Of a stretch of DNA of 64,000 nucleotides, positions 47,242 to 56,559 are shown piece by piece (position 1 is the stretch's first letter; each line of letters begins with the position of its first letter). The notes under the pieces were generated by a model that was not told the DNA's origin, did no database searches, and worked only from the letters and a program-made list of their open reading frames with translations. This DNA is from Candidatus Sumerlaeota bacterium. GTDB lineage: Bacteria; Sumerlaeota; Sumerlaeia; Sumerlaeales; Sumerlaeaceae. The stretch covers positions 1 through 64,000 of the forward strand of contig JAPLSQ010000081.1 in the NCBI GenBank assembly GCA_026398535.1. The letters run 5' to 3'. The position numbers were made by a program, and so were the translations under genes.

Positions 47242-47925
47242 ATGATCTCCGGCCTGCTTTTTCCATCGTTGAAAGACACCCGATGCTGTCCCATCAATCT
47301 CGACGCTGAGGCGGCGGAATGGTTGCGCGGCAACAGCCGCGAGCTTGAAAACACAGAACGCAATCCATTGCTGGATCCCACGGTTTGCCAAGCCATGCTC
47401 GACGATTTCCATCAGCGCAACGGCGCGGACTGGTCGTATGGCGGATACATGGAGGACCGCCGCCGCGTATGGCGCGGCAGTTATCTCGACCGCGCTGGCA
47501 ACTATCTCCATCTTGGAGTGGACTTCAATGTTGCGCAAGCCACGGAAATTGCCGCGGGATTTCCGTGCAGAGTCATGCTCGTCGATAACGACAACGATAC
47601 CGATGGCGGCTGGGGCATGCGCGTTTTTCTGATGCCTGATCACAGCCTTTTGTGGAACGTCGTGCTCATTTATGCCCACCTGCGGAATGTGCTCGCCGAA
47701 GCCGGTGACGCACTGTCGCGCGGCGCCGTGTTCGCCGAAGTTGGCGGCCCGCCGCACAATGGCAACTGGCACCCGCATCTGCACGTCCAGGCCGTCAGGG
47801 ATTATTATTTCAAGCAAATCCTCGTCGAGCGATTCACCGAGCTTGACGGTTATGGCCATCCGGACGAATCAAGACAACTGCGCGAGTGCTTTCCCGATCC
47901 GATGCCCTATCTCGACATGTCATAA
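47242..47925 (+). CDS. M23-type (LytM) metallopeptidase-like protein
   Basis: The protein has 227 residues. M23 zinc-site motifs are visible: YLHLGVDFNVAQATEIAAGFPCRVMLV (first His and Asp, HxxxD), and the late NWHPHLHVQ (HxH). VVLIYAHLRN lies between them and corresponds to the conserved YxHL. In the family these residues hold Zn2+ and cut peptidoglycan cross-links. There is no signal peptide at the start used here, so either the start is upstream or the protein is cytosolic. A terminator follows, but it belongs to the convergent neighbour. It lies 47 bases after the RsbW-GNAT gene. Confidence 0.8.
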   Translation: MISGLLFPSLKDTRCCPINLDAEAAEWLRGNSRELENTERNPLLDPTVCQAMLDDFHQRNGADWSYGGYMEDRRRVWRGSYLDRAGNYLHLGVDFNVAQATEIAAGFPCRVMLVDNDNDTDGGWGMRVFLMPDHSLLWNVVLIYAHLRNVLAEAGDALSRGAVFAEVGGPPHNGNWHPHLHVQAVRDYYFKQILVERFTELDGYGHPDESRQLRECFPDPMPYLDMS

Positions 47926-47954
47926 TCGGTTGCTGACAAACCATACGCTGCTCA

Positions 47955-47998
47955 TAAAAAAAGATGGCGGCGCTCCGTTGCGCGGGTCGCCGCCATCT
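47955..47998 (-). terminator. Rho-independent terminator of the BNR-repeat protein
   Basis: An 11-base GC-rich stem (47962-47972 with 47988-47998) is followed on the minus strand by seven or more T. It lies 50 bases past the stop of the gene at 48048. Confidence 0.92.
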
Positions 47999-48047
47999 GC
48001 GCGCCTGTTATCGCCGGCCTGCCGTCAGGTCTGGCGTCAGGCAAAGA

Positions 48048-49754
48048 TCAGTACAACTGATAATCCGCCACTCTCGACGGCGCGATGTTGACATCATACT
48101 TCATGTTGCCATCCTGCCAGACCTGCCGGAACACGGCAGGATTGACAGCCTGTTCGGGGCCATGGCCCTGTATCTTCGTCCACACCTCGTCATAACCCGC
48201 TATGAGCGGTTCAACGGGAGAGAAGTACATGGCGACCTTCTTGTGGGCGAGGTTCGGGAACAGATCATCGTTGACCGGATCGTGGCTGTCGTACACCACT
48301 CCGCCCCACAGACCATACAACTGGGGCACAAGCGGGAACAACGGCGGGAGCATGTTCAGCCGCGTGTCACGCACGACTTCATAATCTTTGATGCCGGTCA
48401 AATACATCTGCCAGTTGACATTGACATGCTGATAACGGTCGAGCGCGGTCGTCGGAAATTCGTTGTCCATGCCGCTGCCCCAGTCGATGAAATACCACTG
48501 CTGCTGGGGATCAAGATAAGCATAGACAACGTTGTTCAACATGGCGCCGTACATCCCGGCTTCCGGACCGGGGAAAGCTTGCCACAACACGGGATTGATT
48601 CCGGGCTGGTAGAAAGGAGGACCCTGCTGGGTATTGCGCATGGGCTCGCGCGGAATCAGGCCGCCGCGCATGAAGACTATGTGCGGCCTGTCGAGCATAT
48701 CCACCGCAACATTGGGATAAGCGTCGAGATTGGGCTGCTCGCCTCGCGTGGCGATCGTCACATTGATCCGCGGCTGCCACGTCAACCCGTCGTCAAAGCT
48801 CCGCATGTAATACACATTGATGCCCGGAGCGACAACGCCTGGGAGGTCCTCATTGAATGCCACATGGACGCTTTGAAAGTTGTAGCCCAAGTCGCTGCGT
48901 CCCGTGACGGCGGGCGAAGTGGTGAACTGGTCAAGAATGCAGCTCACCGAGGGCATTTGCGAATTCATCGGCGTCTGGGTGATGTTGTCCCAAGGATGCC
49001 CCGCCCATCCGCCAGCCGGACCCGCCCATGTAATGCCGCTGTCGACGCTGCGGATATAGGCGATGTCGCTGTACCACAGATCCTCAGGGGGCGACGTGCC
49101 ATACTGGCCGGGATTGATGTCCTCTTCCTGCCACATCACATGGATGTGTTGCTTGGCTGGATTGCCCGGATCATGCGCGTTGATGCATATCGACGGCACA
49201 AGAGAATCTGTCTGGGGTGTCATCGAAAGGTTGATGGCCATGGCCCAAGGGGGGGGAATGGACGGCGGGCTGCTCACGAGTATTTTGGCGAAAAGCACCT
49301 CGTAACGCATCCCGCCCTCGGAAATCGCCTGCCAGACGATATCGAGGTTGTTCGTCTGCTTCCATGCGCCATCGACGATTTCATACTCGATGGCCATGGA
49401 CGGGTAGCGGTTATCGTAGTTTTGCAGGGGCGAGCTCATCAGAATAGGTGGCGACCACGCACCCGCAACAGCCATCGATGGCGGCTCAATGGCCGGCGCA
49501 TTGGTGAAAGCATAATAGATCTCACAACCGCTGGCGCTGGGCCCGGCAGGCAGACTTGGTTTGCTGTGCCAAACGGCATGGAAATAACCGTTGGAATCGC
49601 GCGCGATGCGGCGGCCATTGTTGAAGCCAGTGGATTCCCATTCACTGGTCACGCCGATCTGTCCCGGCTGACCCGATGAATAAGACACACAGAGAACGCT
49701 CAATGAAAGAGCGAGGATTTGTTTTACACTTGGAGGAATCAGGGTTCGACTCAT
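48048..49754 (-). CDS. Secreted BNR/Asp-box beta-propeller protein
   Basis: The protein has 568 residues. AAGGAG lies nine bases before the ATG and a signal peptide (LALSLSVLCVSYSSG) follows. At least two Asp-box motifs are present, SVDSGITWAG and SFDDGLTWQP (SxDxGxTW), each in a beta-strand context. There are further Trp-rich repeats such as FHAVWHSKP, IHVMWQEED and PHIVFMRGG spaced about 50-70 residues apart. That spacing and the repeated W/H motifs point to a multi-bladed propeller like sialidases and BNR proteins. Sialidase catalytic Arg residues are not evident, so I do not call it an enzyme. It is monocistronic with its own terminator. Confidence 0.78.
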   Translation of the reverse strand: MSRTLIPPSVKQILALSLSVLCVSYSSGQPGQIGVTSEWESTGFNNGRRIARDSNGYFHAVWHSKPSLPAGPSASGCEIYYAFTNAPAIEPPSMAVAGAWSPPILMSSPLQNYDNRYPSMAIEYEIVDGAWKQTNNLDIVWQAISEGGMRYEVLFAKILVSSPPSIPPPWAMAINLSMTPQTDSLVPSICINAHDPGNPAKQHIHVMWQEEDINPGQYGTSPPEDLWYSDIAYIRSVDSGITWAGPAGGWAGHPWDNITQTPMNSQMPSVSCILDQFTTSPAVTGRSDLGYNFQSVHVAFNEDLPGVVAPGINVYYMRSFDDGLTWQPRINVTIATRGEQPNLDAYPNVAVDMLDRPHIVFMRGGLIPREPMRNTQQGPPFYQPGINPVLWQAFPGPEAGMYGAMLNNVVYAYLDPQQQWYFIDWGSGMDNEFPTTALDRYQHVNVNWQMYLTGIKDYEVVRDTRLNMLPPLFPLVPQLYGLWGGVVYDSHDPVNDDLFPNLAHKKVAMYFSPVEPLIAGYDEVWTKIQGHGPEQAVNPAVFRQVWQDGNMKYDVNIAPSRVADYQLY

Positions 49755-50054
49755 AGTCCGTATCTCCTTGCTAATGTGATGTTGGAACTAAGGTTCCCTT
49801 ACCACAGAACCACTCTGACATAAAGTATATGTCATCGCACGTCATAATAAACCAGCCCCAAAAATAGTTGTCAATAAATTATCATCAACGGGTCGTGACA
49901 ATTTTTTTATGATTGACGAGGCTCAATCTGGCGGGAAATCGTTTTCCCGTATTGCGGTTGTCTTTGGATATAAATGTTGATTTTTGCGCGGTTTCAGCAC
50001 GCCCGCCCAAGAAACAAAACACCACTGATCATTCATAACCAAGGAGATATATAA
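49755..50054. promoter_or_regulatory. Intergenic region driving hoxEFUYHW and the BNR gene
   Basis: A 300-base divergent region, AT-rich in the middle. It contains a perfect hairpin (49932-49949) and a loosely spaced inverted pair TTGTCA/TGACAA at about 49868-49901. The ribosome-binding site of hoxE, AAGGAG, is eight bases before its ATG. I could not assign a clear -35/-10 pair or a -24/-12 element. Confidence 0.55.
49932..49949. promoter_or_regulatory. Inverted repeat upstream of hoxE
   Basis: CGGGAAA and TTTCCCG flank a four-base TCGT centre. It is about 105 bases upstream of the hoxE start. It could be an operator for a dimeric regulator or a short RNA hairpin. Confidence 0.45.
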
Positions 50055-50555
50055 ATGCCTGCTTTGTTGGGCAAGCCCACGATGCCGTCCGACGACAAGC
50101 GCTGGCGCATCGTGGATGCCACCATGCGGCGCAACGGTTACAGGCAAAGCGCCCTGATTGAAACCCTGCACACATTGCAGGAAACTTTTGGTTTTCTGGA
50201 GGAGCAAGGATTGCGCTTTGTGGCTCAATCTCTGCGCATCCCAGTCAGCATGGTTTATGGGGTCGCCACTTTCTACAATTATTTCACGCTCAAGCCGCAA
50301 GGCGAGCACACCTGCATCGTATGCACGGGAACGGCATGTTACATCAAGGGCGCGGCCGCGTTGTTGTCGTCCATCGAGGGGCGTTTTGGAATCAATCCCG
50401 GTGAAACAACGGCCGACATGAAATTGAGCGTGCTGACCGCGCGGTGTTTCGGATGCTGCGGCTTGGCGCCTGCCGCTGTCATTGACCGTGAAACCGCCGG
50501 CAAGCTGACACCCAGCGATATTATGGACCGCCTCGACAGGAGGATCAGCGCATGA
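50055..50555 (+). CDS. hoxE: NAD-linked hydrogenase diaphorase subunit HoxE
   Basis: The protein has 166 residues. It is a NuoE-like [2Fe-2S] protein: the four Cys are in [17 protein letters not shown] (Cys of CxxxxC) and [25 protein letters not shown]. The N-terminal helical region [41 protein letters not shown] is standard. It carries electrons between HoxF and the membrane or ferredoxin side in bidirectional hydrogenases. It overlaps hoxF by four bases. AAGGAG lies eight bases before the ATG. The family also occurs in Complex I; the hox gene order here settles the assignment. Confidence 0.93.
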   Translation: MPALLGKPTMPSDDKRWRIVDATMRRNGYRQSALIETLHTLQETFGFLEEQGLRFVAQSLRIPVSMVYGVATFYNYFTLKPQGEHTCIVCTGTACYIKGAAALLSSIEGRFGINPGETTADMKLSVLTARCFGCCGLAPAAVIDRETAGKLTPSDIMDRLDRRISA

Positions 50556-52171
50556 CACCGGAAGAACTCAGCAAAATTGCCTCCGCGCAACAGGAGACTC
50601 TTAAAAAATATACGCACCGCATCCATGTCTGCGTCGCGGCCGGATGCCAGTCATCCGACGCCGACAAGGTCAAGGACGCCCTCAGCGCCGAAGTCAAGGC
50701 GCAGGGCAAAGAGAAATGCTGCCTGGTCAAAGGCGTCGGTTGCATGGGCCTGTGCTCGGCAGGCCCGCTGGTTTCCGTCGAAACCGGCAACATCCTTTAT
50801 CAGGAAGTCAAACCCGAGGACGCAAAGGACATCATCAGCAGCCTCGATGGAGAACCGGTTCAGCGTCTCATCTGCCCCACCGACATTCCTTTCTTTTCAA
50901 AGCAGAAAAAGATTGTCCTCGAAAATTTCGGGAAGATCGATCCTGAAACCATTGCCGATTACATAGCCGTGGGCGGCTACCAGGCGCTCTTCCAAGCGCT
51001 GACCGAAATGGACCCGCCCGAAGTGATCAACGAGGTTCTCAAAAGCGGTCTGCGCGGGCGCGGCGGGGCCGGCTACCCCACGGGTCTCAAGTGGAGCACC
51101 GTGGCAAAGGCCGACAGCACGCGCAAGTATGTCGTGTGCAACGCGGACGAGGGCGATCCTGGCGCGTTCATGGACCGAAGCGTGCTCGAAAGCGATCCCC
51201 ACCGGGTGATCGAAGGCATGGCCATAGCGGCATACGCCACGGGCGCCGATCAGGGTTACATCTATGTGCGCGCCGAATATCCACTGGCCATCAAACGCCT
51301 GAAGAACGCCATCAAGCAGGCCGAACGCCAGGGACTCCTCGGCCACAACATCTGCAACACAACCTTCAACTTCAACATCGAAATACGACTCGGCGCCGGG
51401 GCGTTCGTCTGCGGCGAGGAAACCGCTCTGCTGGCCTCGATTGAAGGCAAGCGTGGCGCGCCGCGGCCGCGGCCCCCCTTCCCCGCCCAGTCGGGTTTGT
51501 GGGGCTACCCAACGCTCATCAACAATGTCGAAACATTCGCCAATATTCCCCCGATTCTCCGCAACGGCGGCGACTGGCTTGCCGCGATCGGCACCGAGAA
51601 GAGCAAGGGCACAAAGGTCTTCGCGCTCGCCGGCCAGGTCAAAAACACCGGCCTGATTGAGGTGCCCATGGGCATACCGTTGCGCCAGATCATCTTCGAA
51701 ATTGGCGGCGGCGTTCCCGAGGGACGCAAATTCAAGGCCGTGCAGACGGGAGGACCGTCAGGCGGCTGCATCCCCGAACAGCATCTCGATATTTCCACGG
51801 ACTACGAATCGCTGGCCACAGTCGGATCGATCATGGGCTCCGGCGGAATGATCGTCATGGACGAAACCTCCGACATGGTCGATGTGGCGAAATACTTCAT
51901 GGAATTCTGCATGTCAGAGTCGTGCGGCAAGTGCACGCCCTGCCGGGCGGGAACAGCCCAGATGCACGGCCTGCTCGACCGCATTTGCTCGGGACAGGCC
52001 GAGACGCGCGACCTGGCCCTGCTGGAGGAGCTTTGCGACATGGTGCGAAACACCAGCCTCTGCGGCTTGGGCCAGACAGCACCCAATCCGGTGCTGAGCA
52101 CCCTGCGCTATTTCCGCGAAGAATACACCATGAAACTCACTGACGCATCGGCCAAGGCGGCCGCAAAGTGA
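50552..52171 (+). CDS. hoxF: NAD(H)-binding diaphorase subunit HoxF
   Basis: The protein has 539 residues. The N-terminal thioredoxin-like [2Fe-2S] domain has Cys in [13 protein letters not shown] and [12 protein letters not shown]. The FMN/NAD domain carries [16 protein letters not shown] and [22 protein letters not shown]. Near the end [13 protein letters not shown] with SLCGLGQ holds a [4Fe-4S] cluster. This is the NuoF-like architecture with the extra N-terminal module typical of HoxF. It exchanges electrons with NAD(H) and passes them via HoxU to the hydrogenase. It is the second gene of the operon, with 31 bases to hoxU. Confidence 0.96.
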   Translation: MTPEELSKIASAQQETLKKYTHRIHVCVAAGCQSSDADKVKDALSAEVKAQGKEKCCLVKGVGCMGLCSAGPLVSVETGNILYQEVKPEDAKDIISSLDGEPVQRLICPTDIPFFSKQKKIVLENFGKIDPETIADYIAVGGYQALFQALTEMDPPEVINEVLKSGLRGRGGAGYPTGLKWSTVAKADSTRKYVVCNADEGDPGAFMDRSVLESDPHRVIEGMAIAAYATGADQGYIYVRAEYPLAIKRLKNAIKQAERQGLLGHNICNTTFNFNIEIRLGAGAFVCGEETALLASIEGKRGAPRPRPPFPAQSGLWGYPTLINNVETFANIPPILRNGGDWLAAIGTEKSKGTKVFALAGQVKNTGLIEVPMGIPLRQIIFEIGGGVPEGRKFKAVQTGGPSGGCIPEQHLDISTDYESLATVGSIMGSGGMIVMDETSDMVDVAKYFMEFCMSESCGKCTPCRAGTAQMHGLLDRICSGQAETRDLALLEELCDMVRNTSLCGLGQTAPNPVLSTLRYFREEYTMKLTDASAKAAAK

Positions 52172-52202
52172 GACGAATAGCAGACGAACGGAGGCTTACT
52201 GA

Positions 52203-52925
52203 ATGACAACACAAACGTCAATTCGCGTCAAAACACTCGTCATCGACGGACGCGATGTCAGCGCCCGCGAAGACCAGACTGTTCTTCAAGTCGCGCGCGA
52301 GCATAACATCTTCATCCCGTCGCTGTGCTACCTTGAGGGACTGCACCCTGTGGGCGCATGCCGCCTGTGCATGATCGAGGTCAAGGGCATTCCCAAGCTT
52401 CAGCCCGCCTGCGTCACGCGCATAAAGGAGGGCATGGAGGTGGTCACCCGCTCCGAGCGCATCGACAAGTACCGCAAGATGGTCGTCGAACTGCTCTTCG
52501 CCGAGCGCAACCACATCTGCGCCGTGTGCGTCAGCAACGGGCGCTGCGACCTGCAAAACATGGCCAAGGCGCTGGACATAGACCATGTCGGCGTGCCTTA
52601 CCAGTACCCGAGGCTCAACGTCGACGCCACCCATGTGCGCTTTATGGCCGACCATAACAGATGCATCCTCTGCACGCGCTGCGTCAGGGTGTGCGACGAA
52701 ATCGAGGGCGCGCACACATGGGATATCATGGCCCGCGGCCGAGATTCGCGCGTGATAACCGACTTGAACCAGCCATGGGGCGAAAGCGAGTCCTGCACAA
52801 GCTGCGGCAAGTGCGTGCATGTCTGCCCAACCGGCGCGCTGTTTGAAAAAGGCAAATCCGTGGCGGAGATGGTCAAACGTCGCCAATTCCTGCCATACCT
52901 GACCACGATGAGAGAGAGCTGGTAA
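52203..52925 (+). CDS. hoxU: Diaphorase iron-sulfur subunit HoxU
   Basis: The protein has 240 residues. It corresponds to the N-terminal part of NuoG. The [2Fe-2S] site is [22 protein letters not shown] plus a later Cys (QPACVTRI). [16 protein letters not shown] supplies further ligands. Two [4Fe-4S] ferredoxin motifs follow: [13 protein letters not shown] and [16 protein letters not shown]. It forms the electron wire between HoxF and HoxY. The stop codon TAA is followed immediately by the hoxY ATG, so there is no gap. Confidence 0.96.
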   Translation: MTTQTSIRVKTLVIDGRDVSAREDQTVLQVAREHNIFIPSLCYLEGLHPVGACRLCMIEVKGIPKLQPACVTRIKEGMEVVTRSERIDKYRKMVVELLFAERNHICAVCVSNGRCDLQNMAKALDIDHVGVPYQYPRLNVDATHVRFMADHNRCILCTRCVRVCDEIEGAHTWDIMARGRDSRVITDLNQPWGESESCTSCGKCVHVCPTGALFEKGKSVAEMVKRRQFLPYLTTMRESW

Positions 52926-53462
52926 ATGAGCAAAGTCACCATAGCAACTGTCTGGCTCGATGGCTGTTCGGGCTGCCACATGTCATTTCTTGATCAGGAT
53001 GAGCGCCTGATTGATCTCGCGCCGCTGATCGAGCTTGTCTACAGTCCCCTTGTGGACAACAAGGAATTCCCCGAGATGGTCGACGTGACGCTCGTCGAAG
53101 GCGCCGTGAGCAGCGACGAAGACCTTCACAAGATCAGGAAAATCCGCGCCCGCACAAAAATTCTCGTCTCGCTCGGCGACTGCGCCGTGACGGCCAACGT
53201 GCCGTCCATGCGCAATTCCTTCAAGGTGGCCGACATCCTGAAACGCGCCTACGAGGAAAATGCCGATCTCAACGCCGGCACAATGCCATCTGGACAAGTG
53301 CCCACCCTGCTCAAACACGCGCGGCCGGTGCATGAGATCGTCAATGTCGATATCTTCGTTCCGGGATGCCCCCCGCACGCCGACACGATCAACTATGTGC
53401 TCACGGAGCTTCTCGCGGGCAGAAAACCCGACATGACCGGCCGCACACGGTTCGGCATATGA
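52926..53462 (+). CDS. hoxY: [NiFe] hydrogenase small subunit HoxY
   Basis: The protein has 178 residues, the short form typical of HoxY (only the proximal cluster). The proximal [4Fe-4S] ligands are WLDGCSGCHMSF (two Cys), VSLGDCAVTANVP and FVPGCPPHADTI. There is no Tat signal, so the enzyme is cytoplasmic. It takes electrons from the NiFe centre of HoxH and passes them to the diaphorase. It directly follows hoxU. Confidence 0.96.
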   Translation: MSKVTIATVWLDGCSGCHMSFLDQDERLIDLAPLIELVYSPLVDNKEFPEMVDVTLVEGAVSSDEDLHKIRKIRARTKILVSLGDCAVTANVPSMRNSFKVADILKRAYEENADLNAGTMPSGQVPTLLKHARPVHEIVNVDIFVPGCPPHADTINYVLTELLAGRKPDMTGRTRFGI

Positions 53463-53539
53463 TTTCCGGCGGGGCCCATGCCCGGTCCAGCCCGCCCTGC
53501 CGCGGCGCAATGCGGCGGTTGCCGTAAAACAGGAGAAAC

Positions 53540-54973
53540 ATGAAAGTCATGCCAAAACAAATCGTCATTGATCCGGTAACGCGAATCGAGGGACACGGAC
53601 GCATCACCATCCAGCTCGGTGATGATGGAGTCGTGCAGGATGCGCACTTTCATGTGACGCAGTTGCGCGGTTTCGAGAAATTCTGCGAGGGACGCCCTTT
53701 CGAAGAAATGCCCTCGCTGATGGCGCGCATATGCGGCATCTGCCCGGTCAGCCATCTCATCGCGGCCGCCAAAGCATGCGATGCCCTGCTCGCCGTGCGC
53801 ATCCCCCCAACGGCCATCCAACTGCGCCGAATCATAAACATGGCGCAGATCGTGCAGTCACACGCCCTGAGCTTCTTCCATCTGTCATCGCCCGACCTGC
53901 TGCTGGGCATGGACTTCGATCCGGTCCAGCGCAACATTTTCGGCGTCCTGCAGAGATACCCCGACCTGGCGCGAGACGGCATCCGGCTGCGGCGGTTCGG
54001 CCAGCAAATCATCGAATGGCTCGGCGGCAAGCGCATCCACCCCTCATGGGTCGTGCCCGGCGGAGTGAACGAACCGCTCACCGAGCAGCGCCGCAATCAG
54101 ATACTCGCCACTATCCCCGAAGCGCTGGAAATCATCGTGCGCACACTCGACTGGTTCAGAACCGCGATGGGCATCTTCCAGGAAGAAATCGCCACATTCG
54201 CCAATTTCCCAACGCTCTACATGGGACTGGTCAACGAGGACGGCGAGCCGGATTACTATGACGGCAGGCTGCGCGTCGTTGACTCGGCGGGCAATGTGAT
54301 CAACGACGGCATCGAAGCCGCCGAGTATCACGATTACATCGGCGAATACGTCGAGCCCCATTCATTCCTCAAGTCGCCCTTCTACATCCCGCTGGGATAT
54401 CCCGAAGGCATTTACCGCGTGGGCCCGCTGGCGCGCCTGAATGTGGCCGACCGTCTCAACGAGCCCAAGGCTTACGAAGAATGGTCCGCCTTCCGTGAAC
54501 TGGGCCGCCGCGCCGTCCAGAGCTCCTTCTATTACCATTACGCGCGCCTTATCGAAATCCTCTTCTGCATCGAACGCCTGCGCACGCGGCTTTCGAGACC
54601 CGACATCCTCAACAAACATGTCCGCGCCTATGCCGAACCCAACAGCTTCGAGGGCGTCGGAATGAGCGAAGCCCCCCGCGGCATGCTCCTGCATCATTAC
54701 AAGATTGACGAGCAGGGGCTGGTGACATGGGCCAACCTTATCATCGCCACCGGACACAACAATCTTGCGATGAACCGCGGCGTCCTGCAGGCCGCCAAGC
54801 ATTTCGTGAAGGGCAACAAGATCGAGGAACCCATGCTCAACCGCGTGGAAGCCGTCATCCGCTGTTATGACCCATGCCTGAGCTGCTCCACGCATGCCAT
54901 CGGGAAAATGCCCCTCCACGTTCAGCTTGTCAGTGCGGACGGCGGGATTCTCGACGAAATCAAACGCGGCTGA
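53540..54973 (+). CDS. hoxH: [NiFe] hydrogenase large subunit HoxH (precursor)
   Basis: The protein has 477 residues. NiFe ligands are in the L1 motif [10 protein letters not shown] (Cys65, Cys68) and the L2 motif DPCLSCSTH (Cys446, Cys449, then His452). In the family the precursor is cut after that His by HoxW; here the tail to be removed is 25 residues. [14 protein letters not shown] near the start is the conserved L0 segment. It holds the active site that splits or makes H2 in the cytoplasm. The start at 53540 leaves 77 bases after hoxY. It overlaps the hoxW start by one base (TGATG). Confidence 0.97.
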   Translation: MKVMPKQIVIDPVTRIEGHGRITIQLGDDGVVQDAHFHVTQLRGFEKFCEGRPFEEMPSLMARICGICPVSHLIAAAKACDALLAVRIPPTAIQLRRIINMAQIVQSHALSFFHLSSPDLLLGMDFDPVQRNIFGVLQRYPDLARDGIRLRRFGQQIIEWLGGKRIHPSWVVPGGVNEPLTEQRRNQILATIPEALEIIVRTLDWFRTAMGIFQEEIATFANFPTLYMGLVNEDGEPDYYDGRLRVVDSAGNVINDGIEAAEYHDYIGEYVEPHSFLKSPFYIPLGYPEGIYRVGPLARLNVADRLNEPKAYEEWSAFRELGRRAVQSSFYYHYARLIEILFCIERLRTRLSRPDILNKHVRAYAEPNSFEGVGMSEAPRGMLLHHYKIDEQGLVTWANLIIATGHNNLAMNRGVLQAAKHFVKGNKIEEPMLNRVEAVIRCYDPCLSCSTHAIGKMPLHVQLVSADGGILDEIKRG

Positions 54974-55449
54974 TGACTGCCATACTGGTCATCGGTTACG
55001 GCAATCCTTTGCGCGGTGACGACGGCGCCGGATGGGAGGCCATACGACGCCTTCGCGTGCTCTATACGGGTTGCACGCCCGACGCTCCGGAATTCATCAC
55101 CTGCCAGCAACTCACGCCCGAAATCGCCGAGCTCGCGAGCCGCGCCAGCCTTCTCATTTTCATCGACGCCTCATGCGCAGGCGCGCCCGGCACGATCAAG
55201 ATAAAGCGCGTCGAGCCAGCCGAACCGTCATCAGACAATCCCTTTACGCATCACGTCAGCCCGGCGGGAGTGCTCGAACTCGCCCGCCTGCTCTACGGGC
55301 GCGCGCCTGCGGCTTGGATCGCATCAATCGCCGCAGAATCGATGGAAATCGGCGAACGGCTGACCGGGCAGGTCAAAAAGAGGTTGGACACCCTCGTTGC
55401 GCGGGTCAGCCATCTTATCGATGCGCATATTTTTGAAGACAGCGCGTGA
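54973..55449 (+). CDS. hoxW: Hydrogenase maturation endopeptidase HoxW
   Basis: The protein has 158 residues from the ATG at 54973, which overlaps the hoxH stop by one base. The HycI/HupD-type nickel-dependent protease motifs are ILVIGYGNPLRGDDGAGWEA (conserved Asn and Asp), ITCQQLTPEIAELASRASLLIFIDAS (Asp near residue 61) and THHVSPAGVLELARLLYG (His). It cuts the C-terminal tail of HoxH after nickel insertion. Its place right after hoxH fits the group-specific pairing of these proteases. The HypA-F proteins needed for making the Fe(CN)2CO and nickel site are not in the window. Confidence 0.92.
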   Translation: MTAILVIGYGNPLRGDDGAGWEAIRRLRVLYTGCTPDAPEFITCQQLTPEIAELASRASLLIFIDASCAGAPGTIKIKRVEPAEPSSDNPFTHHVSPAGVLELARLLYGRAPAAWIASIAAESMEIGERLTGQVKKRLDTLVARVSHLIDAHIFEDSA

Positions 55450-55513
55450 CAACTTCTCCCCGCCTTTGACGAATTTCATATATGTCCCATGGGACTCATG
55501 GCGCCCACATGAC

Positions 55514-56542
55514 CTATTCCCAGCGATCATCGGCCGGAATGGTTTCCAGCAGCAGCGCCTGAATCGAATTTTTCAACTTTTCCAGCCCTTCGCCGGCATG
55601 TGCTGAGATTGTTATAAGCTTGAGGCCGCGCTCCTGGAACGCCCTGACGACGCGCAGGATCTGTTGCCCTGTCAGCAGATCGGTTTTGGTCATGCAGACA
55701 ATCTGCGGTTTGCGGGGCAGTTCCGTTCCATAAGCGTGCAACTCACTGTTCACAAGTTCATAGGAGTCGAGAAAATACTCGGGATCGGCTTGAGGCTCTG
55801 CGTCGGGCGGCGCCACAAGATGGACGAGAATTCTCGTGCGCTCGATGTGCCGCAGGAAACGGTCGCCCAGTCCGGCGCCCTTGTGCGCGCCTTCGATAAG
55901 ACCGGGAATATCAGCTATCGTGCAGCGGCGGCCGTCATCAAGTTCCATCACGCCGAGGTTGGGATGGATGGTTGTGAAGGGATACGCCGCGATTTTGGGT
56001 GTGGCGGCCGTGAGCTTCGAAAGGAGCGTGGATTTTCCCGCGTTTGGCAGGCCGATCAGTCCCACATCCGCGATGATCTTGAGCTCAAGGATCAAGGCTC
56101 GCTGTTCGCCGTCTTCGCCGTATTCAAATTTGCGCGGCGCCTTGTTGCGCGCCGACGCGAAATGCTGATTGCCGCGTCCGCCGCGTCCGCCGCGCGCCGC
56201 GAGAAAAATCTGCCCCGTCACGGTCATGTCAGCCAGCAATTCGCCGTTTTCATCCGAAACGGTCGTGCCCAGCGGCGCCTTGATGATGAGATCCTCGGCG
56301 TCGCGCCCCGAACAATTGCTTCCGCCCCCATGCTGGCCGCGGCGCGTGGTGAAATGGGGACGCATCTTCAAGTCGAGCAGCGTGGTCATCTGCGCGTCGG
56401 CGGCAAGATAAATATGGCCGCCCCGCCCGCCGTCGCCTCCGTTGGGTCCGCCATGAGCAACGTATTTCTCGCGCAGGAAACTGATGCAACCGTCGCCGCC
56501 GTCGCCCGCCCTCACATGTATTTTTGTGTAATCGACAAACAT
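55514..56542 (-). CDS. obgE: GTPase Obg/CgtA
   Basis: The protein has 342 residues from the ATG at 56542 (AAGG nine bases upstream); further ATGs at 56548 and 56563 are in frame, and the one at 56563 overlaps the upstream stop. The Gly-rich Obg fold FVDYTKIHVRAGDGGDGCISFLREKYVAHGGPNGGDGGRGGHIYLAAD is intact. The GTPase domain has G1 GLPNAGKSTLLS, G3 DIPGLIEGAHKGAGLGDRFLRHIERT and G4 CMTKTDLL. It is a ribosome-associated, essential GTPase for 50S assembly. The OCT domain of some Obg proteins is absent. It is coupled to the lipoprotein gene upstream. Confidence 0.95.
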   Translation of the reverse strand: MFVDYTKIHVRAGDGGDGCISFLREKYVAHGGPNGGDGGRGGHIYLAADAQMTTLLDLKMRPHFTTRRGQHGGGSNCSGRDAEDLIIKAPLGTTVSDENGELLADMTVTGQIFLAARGGRGGRGNQHFASARNKAPRKFEYGEDGEQRALILELKIIADVGLIGLPNAGKSTLLSKLTAATPKIAAYPFTTIHPNLGVMELDDGRRCTIADIPGLIEGAHKGAGLGDRFLRHIERTRILVHLVAPPDAEPQADPEYFLDSYELVNSELHAYGTELPRKPQIVCMTKTDLLTGQQILRVVRAFQERGLKLITISAHAGEGLEKLKNSIQALLLETIPADDRWE

Positions 56543-56559
56543 GGCCATGCGCCTTGCGC

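Noticed and set aside
47964..49679. A 571-codon plus-strand frame opposite the BNR protein
   Set aside because: It has no signal, no domain and lacks a ribosome-binding site, while the minus-strand gene has a signal peptide, Asp-boxes and its own terminator. Long antisense frames are common at this base composition.
49868..49901. TTGTCA/TGACAA as an FNR- or CRP-type operator
   Set aside because: The arms are about 22 bases apart and the halves do not match either consensus, so I kept it only as a loose inverted pair.
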